This document shows, in pieces, positions 8,725 through 16,946 of a stretch of 33,810 bases of DNA. The stretch spans positions 1-33,810 of the forward strand of contig CAINUX010000186.1 of assembly GCA_903853895.1 (NCBI GenBank), read 5' to 3'. This DNA is from an uncultured beta proteobacterium (GTDB taxonomy: Bacteria; Pseudomonadota; Gammaproteobacteria; Burkholderiales; Burkholderiaceae_C). The first letter of the stretch is position 1, and each line of letters opens with the position of its first letter. Both the position numbers and the translations under genes were made by a program. Below the pieces are notes generated by a model, which did no database searches, was not told where the DNA came from, and saw only the letters and a program-made list of their open reading frames with translations.

Positions 8725-10342
8725 CCGTATCGATCTGCAAGGGGTCCAGAAACTGGTGCGCGTAGCGCAGGTAGACCCCTTCACTGACAAAGATATCAAA
8801 CAGGTCGGGATCAATATGCCCGCCCATTCGGAATTTGTACATGATGTCCATCGCCTGAGACAACTTCATACCCTGCTTGTACGGGCGGTCACTGGCGGTC
8901 AGTGCCTCAAAAATATCGGCAATGCCCATGACCCGCGCCTGCACCGACATTTGATCCCGCGTCAGGCCCTTGGGATAGCCCTTGCCATCCATGCGCTCAT
9001 GGTGGCCACCGGCGTACTCCGGCACATTCTTCAGGTGCTTGGGCCACGGCAACTGCTCCAGCATCTTGATGGTGGCCACGATGTGATGGTTGATGATGTT
9101 GCGTTCACCGGCCGTCAAGGTGCCTGCTCGAATGGTCAGATTCTCGACTTCATCCGGGCTTAACAGCTCGGACTGCAGCCCGCTCACATTGCGCCAGATG
9201 TACTTCTGGCCAATATCGCGCACGCGCTGCAGGTCCGCATCTTTCATCGACTCGGCACCCCGGTTCACGACACGCAGGAAATCACGATCGCCTTCCAGTG
9301 CCGTGATCGCCTCCCGGCACTGCACCCACAGCTGCGCTTCGGCGGACGCATCCTTCTGGTCCCGCAGCTCCAGTTGTGCGCGCAGGGCGGCGATTTCCTG
9401 GTCGCGCTTGAGGACCTCAAAGCGGGTGTCGACCAGGTCAATCCTGTCAAACAGTGTTTGCAGCTTGGTGCCTTTGTCCACAACATGCACCGGGGTGGTT
9501 ACCTTGCCACAGTCGTGCAGCAGCCCGGCGATCTTTAGCTCGTAGCGATCGCGATCATCCATGGAGAACGCTGCCAGCGGACCCTGCGTATTGGCGTTGA
9601 CCGCTTCCGCCAGCATCATGGTCAGTGCGGGCACACGTTGGCAATGGCCACCGGTGTAGTGCGACTTTTCATCAATGGCCAGATTGATCAGACTGATGAA
9701 AGACTCGAACAGCGCCTCCAGCTGCAACATCAGGTTGCGATTGGTGATGGCGATGGCCGCCTGCGACGCCAACGACTCGGCCAGACTCTGGTCCGCGCTG
9801 GAAAAGGACACCACTTCACCGCCAGGTCTGCGTTGGGCGTTGATCAGTTGCAGGACACCAATAACATCGCCTTCATGGTCCTTCATGGGCACAGCCAGGA
9901 AGGACTGCGACCGGTAGCCGGTGCGTGCATCAAATTGCCGGGTTCCTGAAAAGTCGAAGTTCGGCTCGGTGTACGCGTCTGAAATGTTGACTGTCTGGTT
10001 GTGGATGGCGGCATAGGCCGCGACCAGCGAGTCGTTTGGCCGTCCTTGGTCGTCGTGCAAGGGCAAATTGGGGAAATCAATCGGATTGCCTGAGGTTCCA
10101 CCCATGGCGATTTTCAGTGAATCGGTTTTGAGAATCTCAAACCGCAACGCCTCCCGGTCTTCGGTCACACGGTAGAGCGTGCCACCGTCGGCGTGGGTAA
10201 TGGTTTTGGCGGCGACCAGAATGCTTTCCAGCAGGCGGGTGATGTCACGCTCTTTGGACAGCGCGGCGCCAATGGCGTTGAGCTGTTCCAGCCGACGTAG
10301 CAGGTCTTCAATGGAGTCCAACAGATTCTCCCCGGAGTACAA
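8702..10342 (-). CDS. GAF and HD-GYP domain protein, probable c-di-GMP phosphodiesterase
   Basis: The 546-residue product has a GAF sensor domain (about 20-200: TITHADGGTLYRV, SFLAVPMKDHEGDVIGVLQLINA). A C-terminal HD-GYP domain follows. It begins at about 226 with the family lead-in HYTGGHCQRV, then the HD pair at 276-277 (LLHDCGK) and HHERMDGKGYPKG (447-459) with the GYP triplet at 455-457. Between the HD and GYP parts there is an insertion of roughly 100 residues rich in charged, probably coiled-coil sequence (about 300-400), which typical HD-GYP domains lack. HD-GYP enzymes hydrolyse cyclic di-GMP, and this one is presumably cytoplasmic because I see no membrane segment. The GAF ligand is unknown. 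Confidence 0.88.
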   Translation of the reverse strand: MYSGENLLDSIEDLLRRLEQLNAIGAALSKERDITRLLESILVAAKTITHADGGTLYRVTEDREALRFEILKTDSLKIAMGGTSGNPIDFPNLPLHDDQGRPNDSLVAAYAAIHNQTVNISDAYTEPNFDFSGTRQFDARTGYRSQSFLAVPMKDHEGDVIGVLQLINAQRRPGGEVVSFSSADQSLAESLASQAAIAITNRNLMLQLEALFESFISLINLAIDEKSHYTGGHCQRVPALTMMLAEAVNANTQGPLAAFSMDDRDRYELKIAGLLHDCGKVTTPVHVVDKGTKLQTLFDRIDLVDTRFEVLKRDQEIAALRAQLELRDQKDASAEAQLWVQCREAITALEGDRDFLRVVNRGAESMKDADLQRVRDIGQKYIWRNVSGLQSELLSPDEVENLTIRAGTLTAGERNIINHHIVATIKMLEQLPWPKHLKNVPEYAGGHHERMDGKGYPKGLTRDQMSVQARVMGIADIFEALTASDRPYKQGMKLSQAMDIMYKFRMGGHIDPDLFDIFVSEGVYLRYAHQFLDPLQIDTVNPEAWA

Positions 10343-10408
10343 GAAGCCACGTTCACTGCAGTGAACGTGTCATTCTTCCACAACCAGGCCTTAGCCGTCT
10401 GCCAAATG

Positions 10409-13213
10409 CTATTTTTTTAGCAGCACTTTGAGCACATTTTGCACGCGACGCGCGGCCATTGCACTGAACGGCCCGGCAAACACTGCCGCCGTATCCTGCC
10501 CCCAGGTTTGCACTGGCGGCGGATCGTTGCGGCGTGTCAGCAACTGCAACTGCAACGCGCGACGCGCATCCAGGTCCTCGGCCGGTGTCGGCACTTCCGC
10601 AGCCATTTCCAGCCTGAGCAAGGCCACATGCGGGTCGGCAACCTTGGCGGACGCATTGGTTTGCCCACCCAGCGCCTGCACCCAGGCATTGCGCGTGGCC
10701 GGCGGCGCCCGGTTGCCCAGGTCTTGCGCGCCCGGCACCAACGCGGGGTCACGCTTTTCCCAAGCCGTCAGCAACTGGGTCAGGGCTTCGCCATGGGCCT
10801 GCATCGCCAGCTTTTTCAGGGCCAACTGTGCGTGCTCCAGCGCATCGCGCTGCGCCCGGAATGCCGCATCCCCCAGGCGCGGGGCCTCGGGCCTGGTCTC
10901 ATACGCACCACGCGTATCGGAGCCAAATCGGCCACCGGTGCGTCCATCACTGCGGCCATCGCCACGGGCACCGCCCGCGCGATCGTCCGAGCGCGGGCCG
11001 CGGGAGTTGCTGTCCTTACGATCACCCCACTTGCCAGCACCGCGCGCACCAGCGGCAGCAGGCGCCTCTTTTTTCATACCGGGACGGTCGTCACCCCGCA
11101 TGGCAATCACCGGCTTGGGAGTCGGCTTGGGAGCGGGAGCGGGAGCCTGTGCCACGTCGGCATCCGGTTGCTCCGCTGTTTGCGACGTGATCGACACTAC
11201 CGTTTCTATAGCATCAGAATTAGATTCCACGAGGGCTGGTGCTGTATTTTGATCAGCATCGGCTGTCTGCACCGCTGCTTTAGCTTCGCTCTCCTGCGAC
11301 CCTGCGGTTTTCACATCAGCCTGCGCCTGGGCCTGACCCTGCAAAGCGGCTTCTAGCCCGGACATGGCCGCGCGAATGGCCTGGGCGTCCCCCGTTGCAT
11401 TGGCGGAGTCCAGTGCCTTGGCAGCCTGCAAGACCATGCGGTCGCGCGCACCCAAGGAGGCCTCCGCTTTTTCGCGGTCCGCGGTCTTGCGGTTGAATGC
11501 GTCATCGATGGGTTTGCGGAATGCATCCCACAATTTTTGTTCATGGCGACGGTCCATGGGCACGCGGTGCGCCTGGGCCTGCCAGCGCTGCTGCAGAGCC
11601 TTGACAGCATCGACGCGCAATTCGGCAGCGGCACCCAACAGCTTGGCTTCTTCAATCATGGCGTGGCGCAAGGCTAAGCTCTCCGCCTGCAACGCTTCCA
11701 GCGGTGCAGCCGCGTTGGCTATAGCTGCCTTCCACAGAGGTTGCAACTCAGCAAAGGCCTTTTCGCCCAGATGACCCGCCTCACGCCAACGGTCGCCAAA
11801 CTGGTGCAGGATACGGTTAAAGCCTTTCCAGTCGTCATCCAGCGCAGTCTGGTTGGCGGCAGCCCAGGCGTTGACTTCCTCGATCAGGGCCAGACGCTGT
11901 GCCTTGTGTTCGGCAGATTCAGCGCGGACCTTGTCCAGCCAGCCTTCGACGACCTTGTGCGCTTCGTTGCAGGCCTCGTCAAAACGTTTCCACATAGAGT
12001 GGTTGGGTGCACCGCCCTGGTCGGTCTGCTTCCACTGCTCGCGCAGGGAGCGCAAGGTTTCCTGCATCTTGCGGCCACCAATGGCCTGGCCTTCGGGGCG
12101 CTTGAGCAGACCTTCGGCCTGGGCGACCAGTGCTTCACGCAGTTGGTCGGCACGCCAGCGCTGCCAGCCCTCCAGTTCACCCGCGGCCGCCAGCGCCGCG
12201 TGGACCTGGTTCTCCAGCTTGTCGTCAATAACCCGTCCAAATTCTTTGAGGGCATGGCGCAGCGCATTGGCCGCGCCCGCACTGGCTTTGCCGTGGCCTT
12301 CGGCAATTTCAAGTTCCAGCGTCGCCAAAACCTCGCGCACCGTGGCGGTGGCCTGGGCCCGCACCTGTGGATCAATTTTCGGCTTGGGTTGTTTGGCAGG
12401 AGCTTCCACTGGCACGCCACGCGCCGCGCGCAATTCGTTGGCCCACATCGGGACCGGTGGCAACGGGGCAGCGCCGTCTTGTGCAGCGGCTACCGCCAAC
12501 GCTAACGCGCCCTGAAAAGCGTCCCACACCACCAGCAACTGACCGCGGGAGGCATCCAGCAAGGGCGGAAACTTCACGTCCACACTGGCCCAGCTAGGGT
12601 CTACCACCAACTGCGCTGCATGCGCCTGCCAATGGTCCACGTCGACGCGCAAGGCGTCCACGGCCGCCTGTGCGTCCTGCCACGACTTGGTCGATAGCAC
12701 TTCAATGCGTTGTGCCAACAGCACCGCGGCCTCGCGTTGCACCTGGACCTGGCGCTGCAGGTCTTCAATGACCCGAACACGTTCGGTCAGCCGGGTCTTC
12801 AGCGCGGCCAGTGGTTCACGGCTCAGGGGCGCGCCCGCTTTGGCCGCATCGCGCTGCCATGCGAGCGCGTCGGCGATGTTGAGTTTGACCATCCCCAACA
12901 GTGCCTCGGCCTTGGTGGCCCAGTCGGCTGCCAGAGACTCCTGGCCTTTGAGTCGCTTGGCCTCATCAATCTTTTCCCGCACCAGCTTGGCAGCGCCTTT
13001 ATCCTTGACGCTCAATTCCTTGAAGACATCGGCGAGTTGATCGGGGCTGGGGCTACCCTGCAGCCAATCCCGAATGCGGGCGGCTCGCTCGCCTGAAGTA
13101 GGAGCGGAAAAGGCGCCACCGGTCAGACTGTCTAAATGGGCTATATCGTTGTTTTTGGCGGTAGAAGTCGACGTCACGGTGGGCTCGGAAGTGGGTTGAA
13201 AGGAAATCTGCAA
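10409..13213 (-). CDS. Large DUF349 domain protein with an RG-rich segment
   Basis: A 934-residue, mostly helical, Ala/Gln/Arg-rich protein. Several blocks resemble DUF349 repeats (for example LREQWKQTDQGG...MWKRFDEACNEAH and LQQRWQAQAHRV...LWDAFRKPIDDAFNRK), which alternate Trp, Phe and charged helices. A Pro/Ala linker and a basic Arg/Gly/Asp-rich segment (about 700-777, repeating GARG, GDGRSDGR and GGRFG) precede a helical C-terminus. The role is unknown. The start is uncertain: the frame opens at a TTG (13213) with no clear ribosome site, a GTG lies 12 codons later, and no ATG was seen nearby. A decayed copy of the dispersed repeat encodes about residues 655-673. The gene stands alone. 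Confidence 0.8.
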   Translation of the reverse strand: MQISFQPTSEPTVTSTSTAKNNDIAHLDSLTGGAFSAPTSGERAARIRDWLQGSPSPDQLADVFKELSVKDKGAAKLVREKIDEAKRLKGQESLAADWATKAEALLGMVKLNIADALAWQRDAAKAGAPLSREPLAALKTRLTERVRVIEDLQRQVQVQREAAVLLAQRIEVLSTKSWQDAQAAVDALRVDVDHWQAHAAQLVVDPSWASVDVKFPPLLDASRGQLLVVWDAFQGALALAVAAAQDGAAPLPPVPMWANELRAARGVPVEAPAKQPKPKIDPQVRAQATATVREVLATLELEIAEGHGKASAGAANALRHALKEFGRVIDDKLENQVHAALAAAGELEGWQRWRADQLREALVAQAEGLLKRPEGQAIGGRKMQETLRSLREQWKQTDQGGAPNHSMWKRFDEACNEAHKVVEGWLDKVRAESAEHKAQRLALIEEVNAWAAANQTALDDDWKGFNRILHQFGDRWREAGHLGEKAFAELQPLWKAAIANAAAPLEALQAESLALRHAMIEEAKLLGAAAELRVDAVKALQQRWQAQAHRVPMDRRHEQKLWDAFRKPIDDAFNRKTADREKAEASLGARDRMVLQAAKALDSANATGDAQAIRAAMSGLEAALQGQAQAQADVKTAGSQESEAKAAVQTADADQNTAPALVESNSDAIETVVSITSQTAEQPDADVAQAPAPAPKPTPKPVIAMRGDDRPGMKKEAPAAAGARGAGKWGDRKDSNSRGPRSDDRAGGARGDGRSDGRTGGRFGSDTRGAYETRPEAPRLGDAAFRAQRDALEHAQLALKKLAMQAHGEALTQLLTAWEKRDPALVPGAQDLGNRAPPATRNAWVQALGGQTNASAKVADPHVALLRLEMAAEVPTPAEDLDARRALQLQLLTRRNDPPPVQTWGQDTAAVFAGPFSAMAARRVQNVLKVLLKK
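11196..11251 (+). repeat. Dispersed 56-bp repeat, copy C (decayed), inside the DUF349 gene
   Basis: ATAGC (11208-11212), exactly twenty bases, then GGGCTGG (11233-11239) followed by TGCTGTATTTTG. The left arm of the stem is degenerate (ACTAC at 11196-11200 instead of GCTAT). It lies in the DUF349 frame in the same orientation and the same codon phase as the copy in tilS. Confidence 0.6.
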
Positions 13214-13312
13214 CCGCGTATTTTCGCCGCTAATTGGAAACTGCCCGGGGGTTTTTGTCCGTGTCGGACCAAACCGCCCCCTTCAGCGCCGAAAACCACA
13301 CAACAGCAACTG

Positions 13313-13368
13313 CAAAATACCCAACTAGCCCACGTAAACATTGAACATACTGCTATCAACTATATAGC
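13313..13368 (-). repeat. Dispersed 56-bp repeat, copy D, upstream of the DUF349 gene
   Basis: Read on the minus strand: GCTAT, seven bases, ATAGC (13368-13352), twenty bases, GGGCTAG (13331-13325), then TTGGGTATTTTG. Spacing is identical to the plus-strand copies at 731 and 16392. It is intergenic, about 100 bp upstream of the DUF349 gene start and in the same orientation as that gene. Confidence 0.75.
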
Positions 13369-13487
13369 ACCCAAATTTTCACCGGGCATACAGATTTCCT
13401 GGGCACCGTGCAGTCGCGCATGGAGCAGCAGGAGTAAACACTCTATATATAGAGGGCACGTGCCATCTAAGCAGATTTTCTGGGGGA

Positions 13488-13537
13488 CACAAACAAGAAA
13501 GCCCGGCGCCCGAACCGTTCCGTTCGACCACCGGGCT
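13488..13537 (-). terminator. Orphan intrinsic terminator, minus strand
   Basis: AGCCCGG (13500-13506) pairs with CCGGGCT (13531-13537), and inside it CGAAC (13511-13515) pairs with GTTCG (13522-13526). Reading the minus strand, the hairpin is followed by TTTCTTGTTTG. No gene ends here: the nearest minus-strand gene starts about 280 bp further on. It would therefore end a transcript that begins somewhere between 13540 and 13870. Confidence 0.65.
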
Positions 13538-13875
13538 CGACGGCTGACCAAAGGTCCATGCCGTCAGGGTCGGCACCGGGGAGATTAACGTCCCGCAATG
13601 CACTAGAAGCAATAGATTGCCTCCAAACGTTACCGGGGCCGCTTTATCACTGGTACCGTATTGGCACGGACTGGCTACTGCCGGAACAAAACCTGAGTGA
13701 ACAGGCAACGGGAGTCTAGCGGGCACCCATGGCAATTTCAAATCGGGTTTTCAATGGATTTGGTGTTCGCGATTGCCAGATTTTCGAGACTGCGAAAAGC
13801 ACCGGAAGGCCGCACCACGCCTAGATATTCGCATTCATACAATCAAAATTAGAATATCAAACCTATTTAATATTG

Positions 13876-13905
13876 TTGACTCGGTATATCCAACACCCAT
13901 AGAAT
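13876..13905 (+). promoter_or_regulatory. Putative sigma-70 promoter for the lytic transglycosylase gene
   Basis: TTGACT (13876-13881) and TAGAAT (13900-13905), 18 bases apart, inside the most AT-rich part of the intergenic region. This would give a leader of about 180 bases before the ATG at 14093. It is pattern matching only. A 7-bp inverted repeat GATATTC/GAATATC (13824-13830 and 13852-13858) lies just upstream and could be an operator. Confidence 0.4.
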
Positions 13906-14092
13906 CCGCCCATTCCTAGTTTCAGCTAGGGATAACCCGTAACCGCTGCCGAACCCGGCATATTCAAATCGCTGCACATGTCGAACCGACGCCGCAGGAT
14001 ATTGATAGCGTACCAACCCAAACGTGGTGTCTGAAGTGACCGCACTGTTCACAGCGCGAAAACCCAGGACCCCCGCCTAAGAAGGAAGAGCT

Positions 14093-14908
14093 ATGACAGC
14101 GACCGAAAAATTCACCAAGGGCTTGGCAACATTTGCCAGCGATATCGCCCAAGGTTTCTTCGAAATCACACACAACGGTTTTGCCCTGCTGGGCTTGGCC
14201 ATGATGTTTGCCGTGATCACCCTGACCGCAAGGCCAGAAATCCGCCAGGCGGGGGAAGTCCAGTTGATGAGCTGGCTGCAAACCCGTCAAACCACCGTCA
14301 CCGGTATTGCCGTGGACGCGGAGGCCGTTGACCGTGCGACAGCCACCAACCCACAAAGCCTGCCCAAACAGCAAGCCGCCGTGGCTTATTGGCTCAGCAA
14401 AAAGTACAACATTGCGCCTGAACCTCTGAGCGCACTGGTAGCCGAGGCGTTTGAGACGGGCAGCCGTTCCAAGCTTGATCCAACGCTGATCCTCGCGGTC
14501 ATGGCCGTGGAATCCGGATTCAATCCGTTTGCCCAGAGCTCCGTAGGGGCTCAAGGCCTGATGCAGGTTATGACCAAGATCCACAGCGACAAGTACATGG
14601 GTTTTGGCGGCAAGCTTGCAGCCTTTGACCCCGTATCCAACCTGCGGGTTGGTGCCAAGGTGCTACAGGAGTGCGTGGCCCGTGCCGGCTCCATCGAGGG
14701 CGGACTCAAGCTCTACGTGGGTGCTGGCAATATGGAAGACGATGGTGGCTACACCGCCAAGGTTTTGGCCGAGCACAACCGCTTGCTCCAGGTCTCCAAC
14801 GGTCGCAGCGTACCTGCTGCGGTGCAGTCCCAGGTGATTCCAGTGAAGCAGCCGGTCACGCCACCGGACGCCCCCCCCGAAGTCGTCGCCAGCTACATCA
14901 GCTCGTGA
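14093..14908 (+). CDS. Membrane-anchored lytic transglycosylase (SLT domain)
   Basis: A 271-residue protein with one N-terminal hydrophobic segment (about 29-46: GFALLGLAMMFAVITLTA) that should anchor it in the inner membrane. The lytic transglycosylase domain lies at about 115-240. The catalytic glutamate is Glu140 in LAVMAVESGFNP, followed by SSVGAQGLMQVM (149-160) and LRVGAKVLQECVARAGSIEGGLKLYVGAG. These enzymes cleave the MurNAc-GlcNAc bond of peptidoglycan with formation of 1,6-anhydroMurNAc. AAGAAGGAAGAG sits just before the ATG as a strong ribosome site. The C-terminus is a proline-rich tail. The gene is upstream of the riboswitch-controlled glyA and probably independent of it. Confidence 0.92.
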   Translation: MTATEKFTKGLATFASDIAQGFFEITHNGFALLGLAMMFAVITLTARPEIRQAGEVQLMSWLQTRQTTVTGIAVDAEAVDRATATNPQSLPKQQAAVAYWLSKKYNIAPEPLSALVAEAFETGSRSKLDPTLILAVMAVESGFNPFAQSSVGAQGLMQVMTKIHSDKYMGFGGKLAAFDPVSNLRVGAKVLQECVARAGSIEGGLKLYVGAGNMEDDGGYTAKVLAEHNRLLQVSNGRSVPAAVQSQVIPVKQPVTPPDAPPEVVASYISS

Positions 14909-14951
14909 ATCGTGCGCTGAACCGACCCACCGGTCGGCTCGGGTAAACTCC

Positions 14952-15077
14952 ACACCGTACGCGACTGGCGATAGGCGCCCAAACCGAACCGGTTTGAGGC
15001 GCTGACGTGGGACTACCACTGGGGAGCGTGCCGCACCACCTGCATAGGTGGCCGCGTTCAGCCGTTCGCCTGGGCAG
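14952..15077 (+). promoter_or_regulatory. ZTP riboswitch (pfl motif) controlling glyA
   Basis: The conserved pieces of the pfl RNA appear in order: GCGACTGGCG (14961-14970), GTGGGACTACCACTGGGGAG (from 15007) and GCCGTTCGCCTGGGCA (15061-15076). Supporting structure includes a hairpin CAAACC/GGTTTG (14980-14985 with 14991-14996) stacked on GCGCC/GGCGC (14975-14979 with 14998-15002). There is also a hairpin CCACCT/AGGTGG (15036-15051), and the pseudoknot GGCG (14967-14970) with CGCC (15067-15070). The RNA binds ZTP/ZMP (AICAR nucleotides), the alarm signal for low 10-formyl-tetrahydrofolate, and turns on one-carbon genes. glyA starts 50 bases downstream, which fits. Confidence 0.93.
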
Positions 15078-15126
15078 CCCTTGTCTCATTTCATATGACC
15101 AAGGTTCATTGTCTTAAAGGACTGCC

Positions 15127-16371
15127 ATGTACCACCGCAATATCCTCGTCGAACAAGCTGATCCCGAAATCTGGGCTGCCATAGTGGCTGAGAACGCCCG
15201 CCAGGAGCACCACATTGAGCTGATCGCCAGCGAAAACTACGCCTCGCCCGCCGTCATGGCCGCGCAAGGCAGCCAGCTGACCAACAAGTACGCCGAAGGC
15301 TACCCCGGCAAGCGCTACTACGGTGGCTGCGAGCACGTGGATGTGGCCGAGCAACTGGCCATCGACCGCATCAAGCTGATTTTTGGCGCTGAAGCCGCCA
15401 ATGTGCAACCGCATTGCGGCGCGTCGGCCAACGAAGCCGTGTTTCTAGCCTTCCTGAAACCCGGTGACACCATCATGGGCATGAGCCTGGCTGAAGGCGG
15501 CCACTTGACCCATGGCATGCCCCTGAACATCAGCGGCAAATGGTTCAATGTGGTGTCGTATGGTCTTAACGCCCAGGAAGCCATTGACTACGACGCCATG
15601 GAGCGCAAGGCCCACGAGACCAAGCCCAAGCTCATCATCGCTGGCGCCAGCGCCTATTCCCTGGCCATCGACTTTGAGCGCTTCGCCAAGGTCGCCAAGG
15701 ACGTGGGCGCGATCTTCATGGTCGATATGGCCCACTATGCTGGCCTGATTGCCGCCGGCGTCTACCCCAACCCCGTGCCCCACGCCGACGTGGTCACCAG
15801 CACCACCCACAAGAGCCTGCGCGGCCCACGCGGCGGCATCATTTTGATGAAGTCACAACACGAAAAAGCCATCAACAGCGCCATCTTCCCTGGCCTGCAA
15901 GGCGGCCCGCTAATGCATGTGATTGCCGCCAAGGCGGTAGCGTTCAAGGAAGCGCTGCAACCCGGCTTCAAGGAATACCAGCAACAGGTGCTGAAAAACG
16001 CCCAAATCATTGCGCAAACCCTGACCGAGCGCGGCCTGCGCATCGTCAGCGGTCGCACCGAGAGTCACGTCATGCTGGTGGACCTGCGCGCCAAGGGCAT
16101 TACCGGCAAGGAAGCTGAAGCCGTGCTGGGCAGCGCCCACATGACCATCAACAAAAATGCCATCCCCAACGACCCCGAAAAGCCCATGGTCACCAGCGGC
16201 GTGCGCATCGGCACACCCGCCATGACCACCCGCGGCTTTAAAGACGAAGAGGCGCGCGCCACTGCCCACCTGATTGCCGACGTGCTGGACAACCCGCGTG
16301 ACGCAGCCAACATCGACGCCGTGCGCGTCAAGGTGCATGCCCTGACCGCACGCTTCCCGGTCTACGGCTAA
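15127..16371 (+). CDS. glyA: Serine hydroxymethyltransferase
   Basis: A PLP enzyme that interconverts serine and glycine, loading a one-carbon unit on tetrahydrofolate. The 414-residue length is normal. The Schiff-base lysine is Lys229 in [14 protein letters not shown]. Asp200 and His203 ([11 protein letters not shown]) hold the cofactor. The N-terminal [10 protein letters not shown] and [14 protein letters not shown] blocks are typical. AAAGGA precedes the ATG at 15127. A ZTP riboswitch occupies its leader, so expression should rise when folate one-carbon units are short. nrdR follows after 100 bp containing a dispersed repeat copy. Confidence 0.98.
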   Translation: MYHRNILVEQADPEIWAAIVAENARQEHHIELIASENYASPAVMAAQGSQLTNKYAEGYPGKRYYGGCEHVDVAEQLAIDRIKLIFGAEAANVQPHCGASANEAVFLAFLKPGDTIMGMSLAEGGHLTHGMPLNISGKWFNVVSYGLNAQEAIDYDAMERKAHETKPKLIIAGASAYSLAIDFERFAKVAKDVGAIFMVDMAHYAGLIAAGVYPNPVPHADVVTSTTHKSLRGPRGGIILMKSQHEKAINSAIFPGLQGGPLMHVIAAKAVAFKEALQPGFKEYQQQVLKNAQIIAQTLTERGLRIVSGRTESHVMLVDLRAKGITGKEAEAVLGSAHMTINKNAIPNDPEKPMVTSGVRIGTPAMTTRGFKDEEARATAHLIADVLDNPRDAANIDAVRVKVHALTARFPVYG

Positions 16372-16391
16372 GCCAGATGGCAAGCGCAAAA

Positions 16392-16447
16392 GCTATTATT
16401 TTCATAGCTGCATGCGCTTGTTTCACGGGGGCTAGTGGCCAATTTCT
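16392..16447 (+). repeat. Dispersed 56-bp repeat, copy A, between glyA and nrdR
   Basis: GCTAT (16392-16396), seven bases, ATAGC (16404-16408), twenty bases, GGGCTAG (16429-16435), then TGGCCAATTTC. It is the most complete copy and forms a perfect AGCTAT/ATAGCT stem-loop. It fills most of the gap between glyA and nrdR, where the hairpin could also influence transcript ends. Confidence 0.8.
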
Positions 16448-16471
16448 CTTCAAGACTTTGCCAAACACCCT

Positions 16472-16921
16472 ATGAAATGTCCTTTTTGCAGCCACTCAGA
16501 AACCCAGGTCGTGGAGACCCGGATTTCTGAGGACGGAGATTTCATCCGGCGCAGGCGCCAATGCGGCTCCTGCGAAAAGCGCTTCACCACCTACGAGCGC
16601 CCCGACGTCAATTACCCGGCTATTGTCAAGAAAGATGGTCGGCGCATTGAGTATGAGCGCAACAAGCTTCTGGCCTCGTTCAATCTGGCGTTGCGCAAAC
16701 GCCCGGTAAGCACCGAGCAGATAGACAGCGCCATGGAACGCATTGAAGAAAAGCTGCTGAACTTGGGCCTGCGCGAAGTGCCGTCAGCCCGCATCGGTGA
16801 ACTGGTGATGCGCGAGCTCAAGAAGCTCGACAAGGTGGCCTACGTGCGCTTTGCCAGCGTGTACCGCAGTTTTGAGGATATTGACGAATTCAAGACGCTG
16901 GTGGATGAGGTGCGGCGGTAA
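16472..16921 (+). CDS. nrdR: Transcriptional repressor NrdR
   Basis: NrdR represses ribonucleotide reductase genes by sensing ATP/dATP. The 149-residue product has the N-terminal zinc ribbon (Cys3, Cys6, Cys31, Cys34: MKCPFC and CGSCEKRF). The ATP-cone spans about 49-139 ([19 protein letters not shown], then [19 protein letters not shown]). Length and layout are standard. It is adjacent to glyA, as in many proteobacteria, and ends 25 bp from the convergent pilE. Confidence 0.97.
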   Translation: MKCPFCSHSETQVVETRISEDGDFIRRRRQCGSCEKRFTTYERPDVNYPAIVKKDGRRIEYERNKLLASFNLALRKRPVSTEQIDSAMERIEEKLLNLGLREVPSARIGELVMRELKKLDKVAYVRFASVYRSFEDIDEFKTLVDEVRR

Positions 16922-16946
16922 GCCGCTCGCATCGCACAGGTGTCGT

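Larger units (their letters stand above)
13214..14092. other. Long intergenic region between the DUF349 gene and the lytic transglycosylase
   Basis: The only gene-free stretch over 300 bp. I see no convincing protein: open frames here are short, without homology I recognise and without ribosome sites. From left to right it holds a reverse copy of the dispersed repeat (13313-13368), a minus-strand terminator hairpin with nothing upstream to terminate (13488-13537), about 280 bp of GC-rich sequence with several short inverted repeats, and an AT-rich block (about 13815-13885) with a 7-bp inverted repeat and a plausible plus-strand promoter. After that comes an approximately 180-base leader to the transglycosylase. 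Confidence 0.7.

Noticed and set aside
11711..11745. Possible fifth copy of the dispersed repeat (GGCTATAGCTGCC in the DUF349 gene)
   Set aside because: ATAGC is present but there is no GGGCTAG 20 bases on and no spaced left arm; probably chance.
13136..13588. 150-residue plus-strand open frame in the intergenic region
   Set aside because: It starts antisense to the DUF349 gene, crosses the repeat copy and the terminator hairpin, and has no ribosome site or recognisable domain.
13540..13740. 6S RNA or other known housekeeping RNA
   Set aside because: I tried to match both strands to 6S, RNase P, tmRNA and SRP RNA conserved blocks and found no convincing agreement. It is kept only as an unassigned candidate transcript.
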